Origin: Sphingobacteriales bacterium 39-19
GTDB lineage: Bacteria > Bacteroidota > Bacteroidia > Chitinophagales > Chitinophagaceae
NCBI GenBank assembly: GCA_001898465.1
Contig: MKTX01000007.1
Span: forward strand, 62,001 to 126,000
DNA length: 64,000 nucleotides
Direction: 5' to 3'
Shown: positions 17,329 to 26,378 of the stretch, one piece after another
How positions within the stretch are numbered: the first letter of the stretch is position 1
Layout: each line of letters opens with the position of its first letter
Translations under genes and position numbers: made by a program
Notes under the pieces: generated by a model
Databases searched by the model: none
What the model was told of the DNA's origin: nothing
What the model saw: the letters and a program-made list of their open reading frames with translations, nothing else

Positions 17329-18195
17329 CTATTGTATGCTATACACTTCCACAGCATCTTTATTTAAAATATACAACCGGTTATTCATGGCTTTAATGCC
17401 TGTATAATCTTTAAAAACCGGGGGCAATGTAAATGTTTTTAATTGCAAAGAATGAAGTTGGTAACTGTTGAGCACATGCCCCGTAAATCCATATAAAACA
17501 TTGCCCGATATAGCTACCTGCTGCCAATGTAAAAGCGGGATGCTGTTTTTCAGGCTACCATAATAATCAAAAATAAAAAAGCCTTTGGTACTGTCGTATA
17601 AATATACAAAACCATCGCTATCCTTCATCCATTGCGGGTTTGGAAGCTCAGTAAATAACATTCGCCAATCTGTTGTTTCTGATAGTACTTTGCCTTCTGC
17701 ATCAATTTTTTTGAGTTTAAAATCCTGCTCATCAAAAATCCATACATTATTATCGTATGCTGCGGCCAGGATATTTACCGAAAAAATATTTCCTTTTCTA
17801 AAGTTAATTTGGTTGCGGAGGCTTAATTGCCTGTCCAGCATGAGCAGGGTAGAAAAATTTTTATAATAGATAAGGGGGCGAAGCGGGTTGCTTACATCAA
17901 TAAGCGAGGGGGTACCGTATTTTTTTACATTGTTGAAAACAGCAATGGAATCTCCTTTGGCATTAAATTTTATTAATTGGGAGTTGCTGGTAATTAAGAA
18001 AATATTATCCAGGGCATCTACATCCATATAATGATAGGTACCGGTAATACGATGTAGCAGTGTATAGGAAATATTGCCGGTATTTTGCTGTGCTGCTGTG
18101 GTACTGTCTTTGGCAGTAGCGATTGATTGTGCACAACTAAAATGGAGGCCCGTAAGGCTGATAAAGATAATATGTGCAATAATAATTTTTAGCAT
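17329..18195 (-). CDS. exported beta-propeller-like hypothetical protein
   Basis: 288 residues with an N-terminal signal ending near 'LHFSCAQS'; the Cys may be lipidated or only part of a signal-peptidase I site. The body is made of short strand-rich repeats with Asp/Asn turns ('MDVDALDNIFLITSNSQ', 'AYDNNVWIFDEQDFKLKKID', 'DSDGFVYLYDS'), like six-bladed TolB/NHL propellers. No catalytic residues stand out. Its start overlaps the lpxH stop by one base (TAATG), so the genes are translationally coupled. Confidence 0.75.
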   Translation of the reverse strand: MLKIIIAHIIFISLTGLHFSCAQSIATAKDSTTAAQQNTGNISYTLLHRITGTYHYMDVDALDNIFLITSNSQLIKFNAKGDSIAVFNNVKKYGTPSLIDVSNPLRPLIYYKNFSTLLMLDRQLSLRNQINFRKGNIFSVNILAAAYDNNVWIFDEQDFKLKKIDAEGKVLSETTDWRMLFTELPNPQWMKDSDGFVYLYDSTKGFFIFDYYGSLKNSIPLLHWQQVAISGNVLYGFTGHVLNSYQLHSLQLKTFTLPPVFKDYTGIKAMNNRLYILNKDAVEVYSIQ

Positions 18196-18953
18196 TACAA
18201 CTCATTGTGGCTTTGTAAAGTTATTGTGTTGCCATCAAATACGGCGTAGGTAAAATACTTTATCCAATCGCCCAGGTTTATGTAGCGGCTGTTGTTTGGC
18301 AGGGGTTGGTCAATAGGTAAATGGCGGTGCCCGAAAATAAAAAAATCGTAATGTTCTTCCTGTAAAATTTCTTTGGCATAAATGATCAGCCATTCTTTTT
18401 CTTCGCCTAAAAAAACTTCATCTGTACTGCCGGTTTGTGCCCTGCTTTTCCTGCTAAAATAATCGGCGAGGCCCATTCCTATGTAGGGGGGCAGTACGCC
18501 AAATAACCATTGCGATACAGGGTTGCGAAATATTTTTTTAATGAATTTATAACCTTTGTCGCCCGGGCCTAAGCCATCACCATGGCCAATTAAAAATTTT
18601 TTTCCTGCAAACTCAAAAGGGGTGGGTTCATAATACACCTGTATGTTTAATTCTTTTTGAAAATAATCTTTCATCCACATGTCGTGGTTGCCCACAAAAA
18701 AATGAATGCGGATGCCGCTGTCTGTAAGTTCTGCTAATTTACCCAATATACGGGTATAGCCTTTGGGCACTACTTTTTTATACTCGAACCAAAAGTCGAA
18801 GAGGTCGCCCAGGATAAAAATGGTATGAGCCTCATTTTTTATTTGGTCTAAAAAGCGGATAATCTTTTTTTCCCTGGCGAGGCTTTTTTCAGCATTGGGA
18901 GCGCCCAGGTGAAAATCAGATAAAAAAAATATTTTAGTTGCGGCATGCCCCAT
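18195..18953 (-). CDS. lpxH: UDP-2,3-diacylglucosamine diphosphatase
   Basis: 252 residues. The calcineurin-like metal motifs are all present: 'FLSDFHLGAPN', 'FILGDLFDFWFEY', 'VGNHDMWM', 'LIGHGDGLGPGD' and 'FGHRHLPID'. The last gives the typical LpxH C-terminal His pair. LpxH hydrolyses UDP-2,3-diacylglucosamine to lipid X in lipid A synthesis at the inner membrane. The stop overlaps the next gene's start by one base. The C-terminal His motif favours LpxH over LpxI-type or general phosphoesterases. Confidence 0.9.
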   Translation of the reverse strand: MGHAATKIFFLSDFHLGAPNAEKSLAREKKIIRFLDQIKNEAHTIFILGDLFDFWFEYKKVVPKGYTRILGKLAELTDSGIRIHFFVGNHDMWMKDYFQKELNIQVYYEPTPFEFAGKKFLIGHGDGLGPGDKGYKFIKKIFRNPVSQWLFGVLPPYIGMGLADYFSRKSRAQTGSTDEVFLGEEKEWLIIYAKEILQEEHYDFFIFGHRHLPIDQPLPNNSRYINLGDWIKYFTYAVFDGNTITLQSHNEL

Positions 18954-18962
18954 CCTGTAAAT

Positions 18963-19394
18963 TTAGGGTTTGTTCTTTTGCTGCAGGTACTTCATTACAT
19001 CGCCGGTTTCTATCGGCTTCATGTGGCTGGTGTCGCCATTATACCAATATATCCAGGCTTCAATAGGTTTCCCATCCATATAGGCGATTGTTTCTTTACG
19101 AATATATGCAGGCGGAATGCCCTCTTCGGTATTCATTCCTTCATAATCATCCAGCTGACCAAATACCCAGGCAAATTCATCGGGGTTTTTGAGGGCGTAT
19201 AATTCCCCGTTTATAAAATGATCGTCATTAAATGGTTTGGCAACCGGGAAATCACCTTTATCATAAAGCATTCCTTTTACAATCGCTTCGCCCAGCAAAT
19301 GAAAATTTTGGGTAAGGTAACCATAAGCCGGGTTACGGAAGCCACTGCGTAAAGAACCATATACAAAAAGATGGTTTATAGATGGAGTATTCAT
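18963..19394 (-). CDS. gamma-glutamylcyclotransferase family (AIG2-like)
   Basis: 143 residues. 'HLFVYGSLRSGFRN' at the N-terminus is the glycine-rich substrate loop of the GGCT/AIG2 fold. 'NGELYALKNPDEFAWV' and 'LDDYEGMN' follow, with Glu in 'DDYEG' being the expected catalytic or structural acid. Members cyclise gamma-glutamyl groups to 5-oxoproline; the true substrate of this branch is unknown. It ends 9 bases before lpxH in the same direction, so it may be the first gene of that operon. Confidence 0.87.
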   Translation of the reverse strand: MNTPSINHLFVYGSLRSGFRNPAYGYLTQNFHLLGEAIVKGMLYDKGDFPVAKPFNDDHFINGELYALKNPDEFAWVFGQLDDYEGMNTEEGIPPAYIRKETIAYMDGKPIEAWIYWYNGDTSHMKPIETGDVMKYLQQKNKP

Positions 19395-19407
19395 ATATGC
19401 AAAAATA

Positions 19408-19492
19408 GCTTCAATAAGAGAGAATTGGTAATATATTGTAAAGATTAATATTACAGGTAAACGCCCGTAAAATAAGCGCTCTTTATTGAAGC
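19408..19492. repeat. imperfect inverted repeat in spacer
   Basis: GCTTCAATAAGAG (19408-19420) is mirrored by CTCTTTATTGAAGC (19479-19492), with one extra T. The arms are 58 bases apart and enclose AT-rich sequence with no visible gene. It could be the stem of a small RNA or of a protein-binding site between the AIG2-like gene and the LUD gene. Confidence 0.35.
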
Positions 19493-19558
19493 ATATTAAT
19501 TAATAAGACGATTTTTTAATTAAAAAACAGGGGCAGGAATGTGATGTTTTATTAAAAA

Positions 19559-20188
19559 CTATCCTTCTGTTAAAAAACAATACACTTCTTTTGGCCCATG
19601 TACACCCGTTACCAGGGTTTTTTCAATATCAGCCGTACGGCTGGGGCCGGTTGCAAAACTGATGAGGGAGGGAAAGTTTTCTTTATACTTTTCCTTCATA
19701 AACTCAAGTGCATCTTTAATATCATACAGCAACTGGTGATTAAATGCAATACAAATATGTATGGGTGCATATACACTTGCCGTACGGCCATTGGATTGAG
19801 CAGCACTGAGCACTATACTTCCGGTACGGGCTACCAGGTATTCGCAACCTGTTATGGATGCATCGCAATGGGCCAGGTCATGCGTGAGGGTGATGCCTGA
19901 TTGTTGTAATGCAGGAATAAATGCAGGATCGCTGCAATAAATTTTTTTCAATTGTTGTTGTTCCAGCAGCCCTTGCAATTGTTGCCATAATACTTCTTCA
20001 CTCGTACAATACACAAACTTACCCTGTAGCCGGGTAAATTCTTCTGCAAAAGTTACTGCATCATCCTCTGTGCTGGCAGTAAATACAGATTCCTGTCCTT
20101 CACTGCCGCTATAAGGCAGGGGAACGGGATGGCTTAAAGCCTCCCGGATTTTTTTTAAAATATTTTCTTTTGCCTGGTTCGATTGCAT
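19559..20188 (-). CDS. LUD domain protein (LutC-like)
   Basis: 209 residues. 'CDASITGCEYLVARTGSIVL' region and the C-terminal 'ISFATGPSRTADIEKTLVTG' followed by 'HGPKEVYCFL' match the LUD/LutC fold, one part of the LutABC iron-sulfur lactate-oxidation complex. In Bacteroidota a lone LUD protein often sits next to ftsH, as it does here (19 bases downstream of ftsH's stop). No lutA or lutB is in the window, so lactate use cannot be claimed. Confidence 0.87.
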   Translation of the reverse strand: MQSNQAKENILKKIREALSHPVPLPYSGSEGQESVFTASTEDDAVTFAEEFTRLQGKFVYCTSEEVLWQQLQGLLEQQQLKKIYCSDPAFIPALQQSGITLTHDLAHCDASITGCEYLVARTGSIVLSAAQSNGRTASVYAPIHICIAFNHQLLYDIKDALEFMKEKYKENFPSLISFATGPSRTADIEKTLVTGVHGPKEVYCFLTEG

Positions 20189-20207
20189 GGCCTTGATTAA
20201 ATGCCTG

Positions 20208-22289
20208 TTAAATCGCAGGGGGATCTTTTAATGTTTCTGGAATCCCGGTATTGGGTTCGGGAAGCGCTACGGCATCTTCGGGCTTTACAGGATCTTCTAA
20301 AAGTTTCTTTTCTTCATAAGGCCGTTTGCCAATTAATTGCTCCACATCACTTTTAAATAACACTTCTTTTACCAGTAATTCTTTTGCCAGTTTTTCTACT
20401 GCCCAGCGGTATTTAGTTAATAGTTCTTTCGTTTTGTTATATGCCGTTTCTACCAGCTTCCTTACTTCTTCATCAATCATTTTACCGGTTTCTTCACTAT
20501 AGGGTTTGGTAAAATAATTTTCTTGTTGCGGATCGTAAAAACTAATGTTTCCTACTTTATCATTCATACCATACATGGTTACCATACTGTAGGCAATTTT
20601 TGTTATTTGCTGCAAGTCATTGCTGGCACCGGTACTTATTTTTCCAAAAAATATTTCTTCACTGGCCCGGCCTCCCAGTGTCATACAAATTTGATCCATC
20701 AACTGGTCAGTATTATACAAGTATTGTTCCTTAGGCGTATATTGAGCATAACCCAATGCAGCCGAACCCCGGGGAACAATGGTAACTTTTAATAATGGGT
20801 ATGCATGCTCCAGGAACCAGCCACAGATTGCGTGGCCTGCTTCGTGGTATGCAATAATTTCTTTTTCATCGGGTGAAATAATTTTATTCTTTTTTTCTAA
20901 TCCACCAATCACCCTGTCAATCGCATCCTGGAAATCGCTCATATCTACTGCTTCTTTATTTTTCCGGGCTGCTATTAAAGCAGCTTCATTACACACATTA
21001 GCGATATCGGCACCTGCAAACCCGGGGGTTTGTTCAGCCAGTTTATGGATATCTAAGGTTTGCGAAATTTTAATGGGATTTAAATGCACTTTAAAAATAG
21101 CTTCTCTACCTACCAGGTCGGGCCGGTCAATAGAAATTTGCCTGTCGAAACGGCCTGGCCGCAGTAAGGCACTGTCCAATACATCCGGGCGGTTGGTGGC
21201 AGCCAGGATAATAATTCCCAGGTCGGTACCAAAGCCATCCATTTCTACCAGCAATTGGTTTAATGTATTTTCTCTTTCATCATTGCTCATCATCACATTT
21301 TTACCTCTTGCCCGTCCAATGGCATCTATCTCATCTATAAAAATAATGCAGGGTGCTTTTTCCCTGGCCTGTTTAAAAAGATCTCTTACCCGGCTGGCAC
21401 CAACCCCTACAAACATTTCTACAAAATCACTGCCACTCAGGCTAAAGAAGGGCACTTGTGCTTCGCCTGCAACGGCTTTTGCCAATAAGGTTTTACCGGT
21501 ACCGGGGGGGCCAATCAATAAAGCGCCTTTTGGAATTTTACCACCCAGGTTGGTGTATTTTTTTGGGTTCATCAGGAAATCAACAATTTCCATTACTTCT
21601 ACTTTAGCTTCATCAAGCCCTGCTACGTCGGCAAATGTGATATTAACCCGGGTACCTTTATCAAATAAAGTGGCTTTTGATTTCCCGATATTAAAAATAC
21701 CCCCGGGGCCGCCGGCACCGCCGGGCCCGTTCATTTTGCGCATCATCATTACAAATACCAATACCAGTAAAAAGATGGGTAATAAAGTATTCAGCAATTG
21801 TCCCCAGCCTTCACCTTCGCTACTGGCATCTTGTTTTACCTCGGGTATGTTTGGATTTTTTTTATAAAATTCCTGTAAATCGGCAGCAAAAGATTTTGAA
21901 TCGGCAATGGAAAAATATAACTGGGGCTCTGCCAGCTTTTTTGATATTTCGTAGCGTTTGTCATCACCCGCTGTGTTGAGGATATTACTGTAAAAAGCCG
22001 ATTTGGCCTTTAAACTATCGGGGTTAATTGAAACCCTTACAATATCTTTATTTCTAATTACGGTAATGAGTTTTACATCGCCCTGTTTTACCATTTCATA
22101 AAAATTTTGCTGAAATGTTTCTACGCCACTGCTGTTGGCATTCCTGAACAGGGTAAAGGTGATAAGACTTAAAAAAACAAGGCCCCATATCCAATATATA
22201 TTAAACTTTGGTTTTTTATTTTGTGGGTCTTCGTTTCCGATACCGGGTTTTTCGGGTAGCATTTTTTTATTATTAGTTTGCTTATTCAT
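20208..22289 (-). CDS. ftsH: ATP-dependent zinc metalloprotease FtsH
   Basis: 693 residues. Two membrane spans (about residues 30-50 and 165-183) flank a periplasmic domain. The AAA module has the Walker A 'GPPGTGKT' (about residue 260), '[11 protein letters not shown]' and the second-region-of-homology Arg in '[10 protein letters not shown]'. The protease domain has 'AYHEAGHAI' (zinc site, about residue 481). FtsH degrades membrane and short-lived regulatory proteins. It ends 19 bases before the LUD gene and follows rsfS by 36 bases. The Walker A Pro codons contain a natural C7 run that is in frame. Confidence 0.97.
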   Translation of the reverse strand: MNKQTNNKKMLPEKPGIGNEDPQNKKPKFNIYWIWGLVFLSLITFTLFRNANSSGVETFQQNFYEMVKQGDVKLITVIRNKDIVRVSINPDSLKAKSAFYSNILNTAGDDKRYEISKKLAEPQLYFSIADSKSFAADLQEFYKKNPNIPEVKQDASSEGEGWGQLLNTLLPIFLLVLVFVMMMRKMNGPGGAGGPGGIFNIGKSKATLFDKGTRVNITFADVAGLDEAKVEVMEIVDFLMNPKKYTNLGGKIPKGALLIGPPGTGKTLLAKAVAGEAQVPFFSLSGSDFVEMFVGVGASRVRDLFKQAREKAPCIIFIDEIDAIGRARGKNVMMSNDERENTLNQLLVEMDGFGTDLGIIILAATNRPDVLDSALLRPGRFDRQISIDRPDLVGREAIFKVHLNPIKISQTLDIHKLAEQTPGFAGADIANVCNEAALIAARKNKEAVDMSDFQDAIDRVIGGLEKKNKIISPDEKEIIAYHEAGHAICGWFLEHAYPLLKVTIVPRGSAALGYAQYTPKEQYLYNTDQLMDQICMTLGGRASEEIFFGKISTGASNDLQQITKIAYSMVTMYGMNDKVGNISFYDPQQENYFTKPYSEETGKMIDEEVRKLVETAYNKTKELLTKYRWAVEKLAKELLVKEVLFKSDVEQLIGKRPYEEKKLLEDPVKPEDAVALPEPNTGIPETLKDPPAI

Positions 22290-22325
22290 TTGTTATTGCA
22301 CCATTTAAACGGATACTTGTTATTA

Positions 22326-22724
22326 TTATTCGTGTTCCATCATGGGAGCATCGCTCCACATTTCTTCCAATTGATAAAATTTACGGGGTTCGGGTAGCAT
22401 AATATGTACTACCACGTTAATGTAATCTATCAAAATCCATTGCAGGGCTTGTTTCCCTTCGTGTTTGTAAGGGAATTCGCCACATTTTTGTTTTACTTCA
22501 TATTCTACAAAATCGGCTATTGCCCTTAATTGTGTAGTATTATTGGCTTCACATACAATAAAAAAATCAGATACCGCTTCAGGGATCTTTCTTAAATCCA
22601 GGCTTATGATCTTCTCCCCCTTTTTCTCAGCAATGGCCTGTATAATGGTTTTGAAAATTTTACTGTTTCGGGTAAGTCGGGTAATGCTTTTTTTACGGCT
22701 CTCTAATGCGGTCAAATTATTCAA
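22326..22724 (-). CDS. rsfS: ribosome silencing factor RsfS
   Basis: 132 residues. 'AIAEKKGEKIISLDLRKIP' region, 'VSDFFIVCEANNTTQLRAIA', 'YKHEGKQALQWILIDYINVV' and 'FYQLEEMWSDAP' are the standard RsfS/Iojap landmarks. The protein binds L14 and keeps ribosomal subunits apart in starvation. It precedes ftsH in the same direction, a common Bacteroidota pairing, and is divergent from birA. Confidence 0.95.
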   Translation of the reverse strand: MNNLTALESRKKSITRLTRNSKIFKTIIQAIAEKKGEKIISLDLRKIPEAVSDFFIVCEANNTTQLRAIADFVEYEVKQKCGEFPYKHEGKQALQWILIDYINVVVHIMLPEPRKFYQLEEMWSDAPMMEHE

Positions 22725-22833
22725 ATGTTTTATTTTTATGTTGCGTTTTTAACAGTAATTTTTATTCCTGTACCGGGCTCAAAATAAAGTAGCTTGCGAT
22801 AAGTTCAAAATTACTATTTCTTTTTTACCTATC

Positions 22834-23574
22834 ATGCCGCCAAACGAGCTTTTTCATATTTTAAACACTGTGGATAGTACCAACAACTATGCCATGGCAA
22901 AGTTACATGAAGGAATGGCGAAACATGGAATGGCCTGGTTTGCAAGGGAACAAACCGGGGGCCGTGGGCAAAGAGGCAATTCCTGGCAAAGCAGGCCAAA
23001 CGAAAATATAGCATTAAGCATGGTAACCATGCTGCCCAGGCTTGCTGTACATTCTCAATTTGAGCTTTCTGTATGTGTAGCATTGGGGGTAAATGACTTT
23101 TTATCTCTGTTACAGCTTCCTGGTATTTTTATAAAATGGCCCAATGATATATTTATCAATGACAGAAAGGCAGGTGGAATCCTGATTGAGAATCAAATAC
23201 AGGGCTCTCATATTAGTGCCAGTATAATTGGAATAGGTTTAAATATTAACCAAACCTTATTTGATTCTTCGCTTGCAAAAGCGATTTCACTAAAGCAGAT
23301 CACCGGTAAAAATTACGATATTATCCAATTGGCAAGGGATTTACATATTTCTGTATTAAAACGGGTAAACCAGGTAAAGCAAAATAAAAAAAGCAGTTTG
23401 GCAGAATACAATCGTGCACTTTATAAAAAGGACGAAAAAGTGAAATTCAAAAAAGGAAATATTGCTTTTGAAGCGGTGGTAAAATCAATAAGCGCCGATG
23501 GCCGATTAATATTACAGCACGGAGATCATGAAGAGGCCTACCCATTTGGTGAATTGATATGGGTACTGCCTTAA
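22834..23574 (+). CDS. birA: biotin--[acetyl-CoA-carboxylase] ligase, monofunctional
   Basis: 246 residues. 'LNTVDSTNNYAMAKL', the biotinyl-AMP loop 'GGRGQRGNSW' and 'IKWPNDIFINDRKAGGILIE' identify the ligase. There is no N-terminal winged helix, so this is the non-repressor form. The C-terminal domain ('DEKVKFKKGN ... ADGRLILQ') is complete. It attaches biotin to carboxylase carrier proteins. Divergent from rsfS and convergent with the DUF4157-like gene. Confidence 0.95.
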   Translation: MPPNELFHILNTVDSTNNYAMAKLHEGMAKHGMAWFAREQTGGRGQRGNSWQSRPNENIALSMVTMLPRLAVHSQFELSVCVALGVNDFLSLLQLPGIFIKWPNDIFINDRKAGGILIENQIQGSHISASIIGIGLNINQTLFDSSLAKAISLKQITGKNYDIIQLARDLHISVLKRVNQVKQNKKSSLAEYNRALYKKDEKVKFKKGNIAFEAVVKSISADGRLILQHGDHEEAYPFGELIWVLP

Positions 23575-23597
23575 TTTATTTTTTATAAGAGTGATCT

Positions 23598-23921
23598 TTA
23601 CAGGGTGCCTGTATTTTCTGCTGCCCGGGCTTCTACTTCAAATTTATTGTGGTAATAACCATGGCGGATAGATTCTATTAAATATAGCCATACAAACCGA
23701 GTGGTGCCATATTGCCTGAATTGCTGTACATGGCACAGCTCGTGTTTCACCCATTGTTCATCGGCTAAAAATTCACTTTTGCTGGTATTACATAAGTGTA
23801 TGCTGCGCCCCCATACAATGGCTACTCTTTTACTGCGTAATTTAGCGGCAGCAATTTTTGCCAGCCAGGAATTTTCTTTCACAATTACCTGTTCCAATTT
23901 ATTTTGAATAGCTGTATTCAT
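23598..23921 (-). CDS. DUF4157-like small zinc-motif protein
   Basis: About 107 residues. 'WVKHELCHVQQFRQYG' fits the DUF4157 'HExxHxxQ'-type motif, and the C-terminal 'FEVEARAAE' supplies the conserved Glu. No export signal is present. Peptidase activity is not shown, and the HELCH core is intact. The longer frame to 23930 overlaps bcp more, and I prefer the internal ATG at 23921. It overlaps the 3' end of bcp by about 23 bases, so the two are probably translated from one message. Confidence 0.75.
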   Translation of the reverse strand: MNTAIQNKLEQVIVKENSWLAKIAAAKLRSKRVAIVWGRSIHLCNTSKSEFLADEQWVKHELCHVQQFRQYGTTRFVWLYLIESIRHGYYHNKFEVEARAAENTGTL

Positions 23922-24378
23922 TCCAGGCATTTAAAATTTCTGCTGCATGCTGTTTGCTTTTAGGCTTCAAAAATATTTTTCGAATAATCCCTTTTCCATC
24001 TACCAAAAACGTAGTGCGGTGCAGCCCCATATAACTGCGGCCATATAATTGCTTTTGCCCCCATACGCCGTATGTATCAATAATATGATGATCGGGATCG
24101 GATATTAACGGGAAGGGGAGATCGTATTTTTGTTCAAATTTTTTATGCTTTTTTACCGCATCGGGGCTAATGCCTATAATGGCGAAGCCGGCTTTTTTCA
24201 ATGCCTTGAAATTATCTCTTAAATTACATGCCTGGATGGTGCAGGTAGGCGTATCGTCTTGCGGATAAAAATAAATAATAAGTTTATTTCCTTTAAAATC
24301 TTTTAAAGAAATAAGTTTATCATTTTGATCATGGCCGGTAAATGCCGGTGCTTTATCGCCTTCTTTAAGTGTAATCAT
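23899..24378 (-). CDS. bcp: thioredoxin-dependent peroxiredoxin, Bcp/PrxQ type
   Basis: 159 residues. 'LIIYFYPQDDTPTCTIQACN' contains the peroxidatic Cys (T-P-T-C) and a second Cys five residues later, the PrxQ resolving pattern. 'GLHRTTFLVDGKGIIRKIF' completes the fold. It reduces peroxides with thioredoxin in the cytoplasm. It lies 12 bases downstream of the large M23 gene and overlaps the DUF4157-like gene downstream. Confidence 0.95.
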   Translation of the reverse strand: MITLKEGDKAPAFTGHDQNDKLISLKDFKGNKLIIYFYPQDDTPTCTIQACNLRDNFKALKKAGFAIIGISPDAVKKHKKFEQKYDLPFPLISDPDHHIIDTYGVWGQKQLYGRSYMGLHRTTFLVDGKGIIRKIFLKPKSKQHAAEILNAWNEYSYSK

Positions 24379-24389
24379 GGCATATTTTA

Positions 24390-26120
24390 TTAACGGGTGA
24401 ACCGGTACGTTTTTTCGGTTGTGTTTCCTGCCTGGTCGGTTGCAGTTAATTTCAGTTCATGTTCACCGGGTCCGCAGGCTTCATCAAATTCATATACAAA
24501 AACCCGGCCTTTATCATTGCTGAATAAAATCCATTTCCCGTCCAGCTGGCCTGTAAAATTTTCTATTTCTTCTGTATTGTCCTTTACGGCAAAAGAAATT
24601 TTGGTTAACCTGGCCGTATTCATACCGTCTTTAAACCCTAATGGGGTAATGGTGGGCGGTTCGCTGTCTTCCATTAATTGAAAATTACCAAACTCACGCC
24701 AGGAGGCACTGTACCATCCTCTTTCCGGGCCTGTTATTACTGGTACAGCTTTTTTATAACTGGTTTTACTGCCGGCAAACCATTTCATTACCATTTTATC
24801 GGTAGGCATATAAAGAATATTATCTCTTATTTGCACCGTAAAATAATTTTGAACAGGAACCGTATGATGATGAAGTTGATGAACCGGTTTCCCCATATTT
24901 ACATATATTTTATTGTACTTAAAATAAAAGGAATCATAAATGCTGTTTTCGGGTAAATAAAATTTCACTTCTTCGTTTTCAAAAATATTGATGGCTTGTG
25001 GTATAAACAAGGTTCCTGGTTGTACCGGATAAGTAATATCGGCCAAGCTCCTTTTTAAAGTGAATTTTAATTCCGATTTATTGAGATCGGCATCATACAC
25101 TTCAATCTTAATGTCCTTTGTTTCCCCGGGATTTAATGAGATTACCCCGTTTGATTCGTTGGTTTTATAAATAATGTTTGCTGCCCCACCCAGGCGTGAG
25201 AGGTGTTGCAGGTATGGCCCCCCGCTGGCTTTTGTTTTATAATCAATGTGTGCATTCAGCATCCGGGTTTCATCATAACTAATACTATCCATCTGGAAAC
25301 CACAAACAGGATTATTGTTTTCATACAATATTGCTTCATAAATACCATTATGGTTAGTAGAGCCGGTATAGCGGTCAAAAGCAGTTATCGCAAAGCTTAT
25401 TTTGCCGGTACTTACATTTAATACGCCTCCATGCGGTGTGTAAATACCATTTATTTTTTTAATGGCCACGTATTTTGGCGTTTGTTCATAGGTGCTTTTG
25501 TTACGGTCATAATAAGCAAGGCGAATAATATCCGGTGCTATTTTATCTGTAATGGGCATATTAAATAAAAGCGGGTTCAGCACCTTATCTGTTTTAGTAT
25601 CTCTTATTTCAAAATGTACATGCGGCCCTTGGGAGCCACCGGTTGTACCGCTATAAGCGATAAAATCTCCTTTTTTTACCGGGAACATATTTGCCGGTAT
25701 ATCTAATAATACCTGCCATTTTTGTAATTGATATTGTTGCTTTCGTACATATTGCTCCAGCCCGGGTGTAAAATCATTTAAATGGGCATATAAAGTAGTG
25801 AGGCCATTGGGATGGTTTATATAAATAGCCCTGCCAAAACCCCAGGGTTCTATTTTTACTTTGGCAATATACCCATCGGCAGCGGCTAATACCTGTTTAT
25901 TTTGCACCTGCTCGGTTCGGCAATCTAATCCCATGTGGTAATGATTGGGCCTGAGTTCGCCAAAGTTGGCAACAATGGCTTTTATGGCATTCACCGGCCA
26001 GCCAAAATAATTTTGAGGATAATTTTTTTGAGGCAACCATTGTGCTTGTACCATAAAAGGCAGCAAAACTACTATGAGCAGGATACTGCACCGCTTGGTA
26101 CTGTTTGTTTTTATATGCAT
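24390..26120 (-). CDS. exported M23 family peptidase with C-terminal Ig-like region
   Basis: About 576 residues. The signal peptide ends near 'LPFMVQAQ', supporting the ATG at 26120 over 26162. The M23 domain is N-terminal: 'PNHYHMGLDCRTE' (first zinc ligands), 'LTTLYAHLNDF' and 'GPHVHFEIRDT'. The remaining ~370 residues are beta-rich, Ig-like and end with 'EHELKLTATDQAGNTTEKTY'. This is a known Bacteroidota layout for periplasmic or surface cell-wall hydrolases. Both zinc motifs are intact. Confidence 0.9.
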   Translation of the reverse strand: MHIKTNSTKRCSILLIVVLLPFMVQAQWLPQKNYPQNYFGWPVNAIKAIVANFGELRPNHYHMGLDCRTEQVQNKQVLAAADGYIAKVKIEPWGFGRAIYINHPNGLTTLYAHLNDFTPGLEQYVRKQQYQLQKWQVLLDIPANMFPVKKGDFIAYSGTTGGSQGPHVHFEIRDTKTDKVLNPLLFNMPITDKIAPDIIRLAYYDRNKSTYEQTPKYVAIKKINGIYTPHGGVLNVSTGKISFAITAFDRYTGSTNHNGIYEAILYENNNPVCGFQMDSISYDETRMLNAHIDYKTKASGGPYLQHLSRLGGAANIIYKTNESNGVISLNPGETKDIKIEVYDADLNKSELKFTLKRSLADITYPVQPGTLFIPQAINIFENEEVKFYLPENSIYDSFYFKYNKIYVNMGKPVHQLHHHTVPVQNYFTVQIRDNILYMPTDKMVMKWFAGSKTSYKKAVPVITGPERGWYSASWREFGNFQLMEDSEPPTITPLGFKDGMNTARLTKISFAVKDNTEEIENFTGQLDGKWILFSNDKGRVFVYEFDEACGPGEHELKLTATDQAGNTTEKTYRFTR

Positions 26121-26341
26121 CCCGGCAAAAATAAGAGAAACGTACTTAACAGGCTGTTGCATAAAACTTAAGATTATGAAGTAAAAAAAAAGCTAATGAA
26201 AAATCTGCAATATTTGAGCGTTTCATTTTTTTATTAGGTTATTTACTGAATAGAAAATGTAAAAAATATTTTTTTTGGCTTTTCACTTTTTTGTGCATTA
26301 AAAGCGGAGAAATTCCCTTTCGCTTATACCTATTTTAAAAG

Positions 26342-26349
26342 TATTTTTG
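26342..26349 (+). promoter_or_regulatory. -7 box before carB (TATTTTTG)
   Basis: TATTTTTG matches TAnnTTTG 30 bases before the carB ATG. No convincing TTG lies 19-20 bases upstream. The 216-base spacer (26163-26378) holds otherwise only AT-rich sequence and T-runs; no riboswitch or attenuator was recognised. Confidence 0.45.
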
Positions 26350-26378
26350 CACGCCATCAAAAAAAATTCCTGCACCAT

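Noticed and set aside
21506-21512. Seven-G (C7 on the coding strand) run in ftsH as a phase-variation tract
   Set aside because: It encodes the invariant Walker A Pro codons in frame; ftsH is essential-type, so switching is implausible. It also shows that a C7 run alone is not proof of phase variation.
20779-21867. 362-codon open frame on the plus strand
   Set aside because: Antisense to the ftsH AAA domain, with no homology signal.
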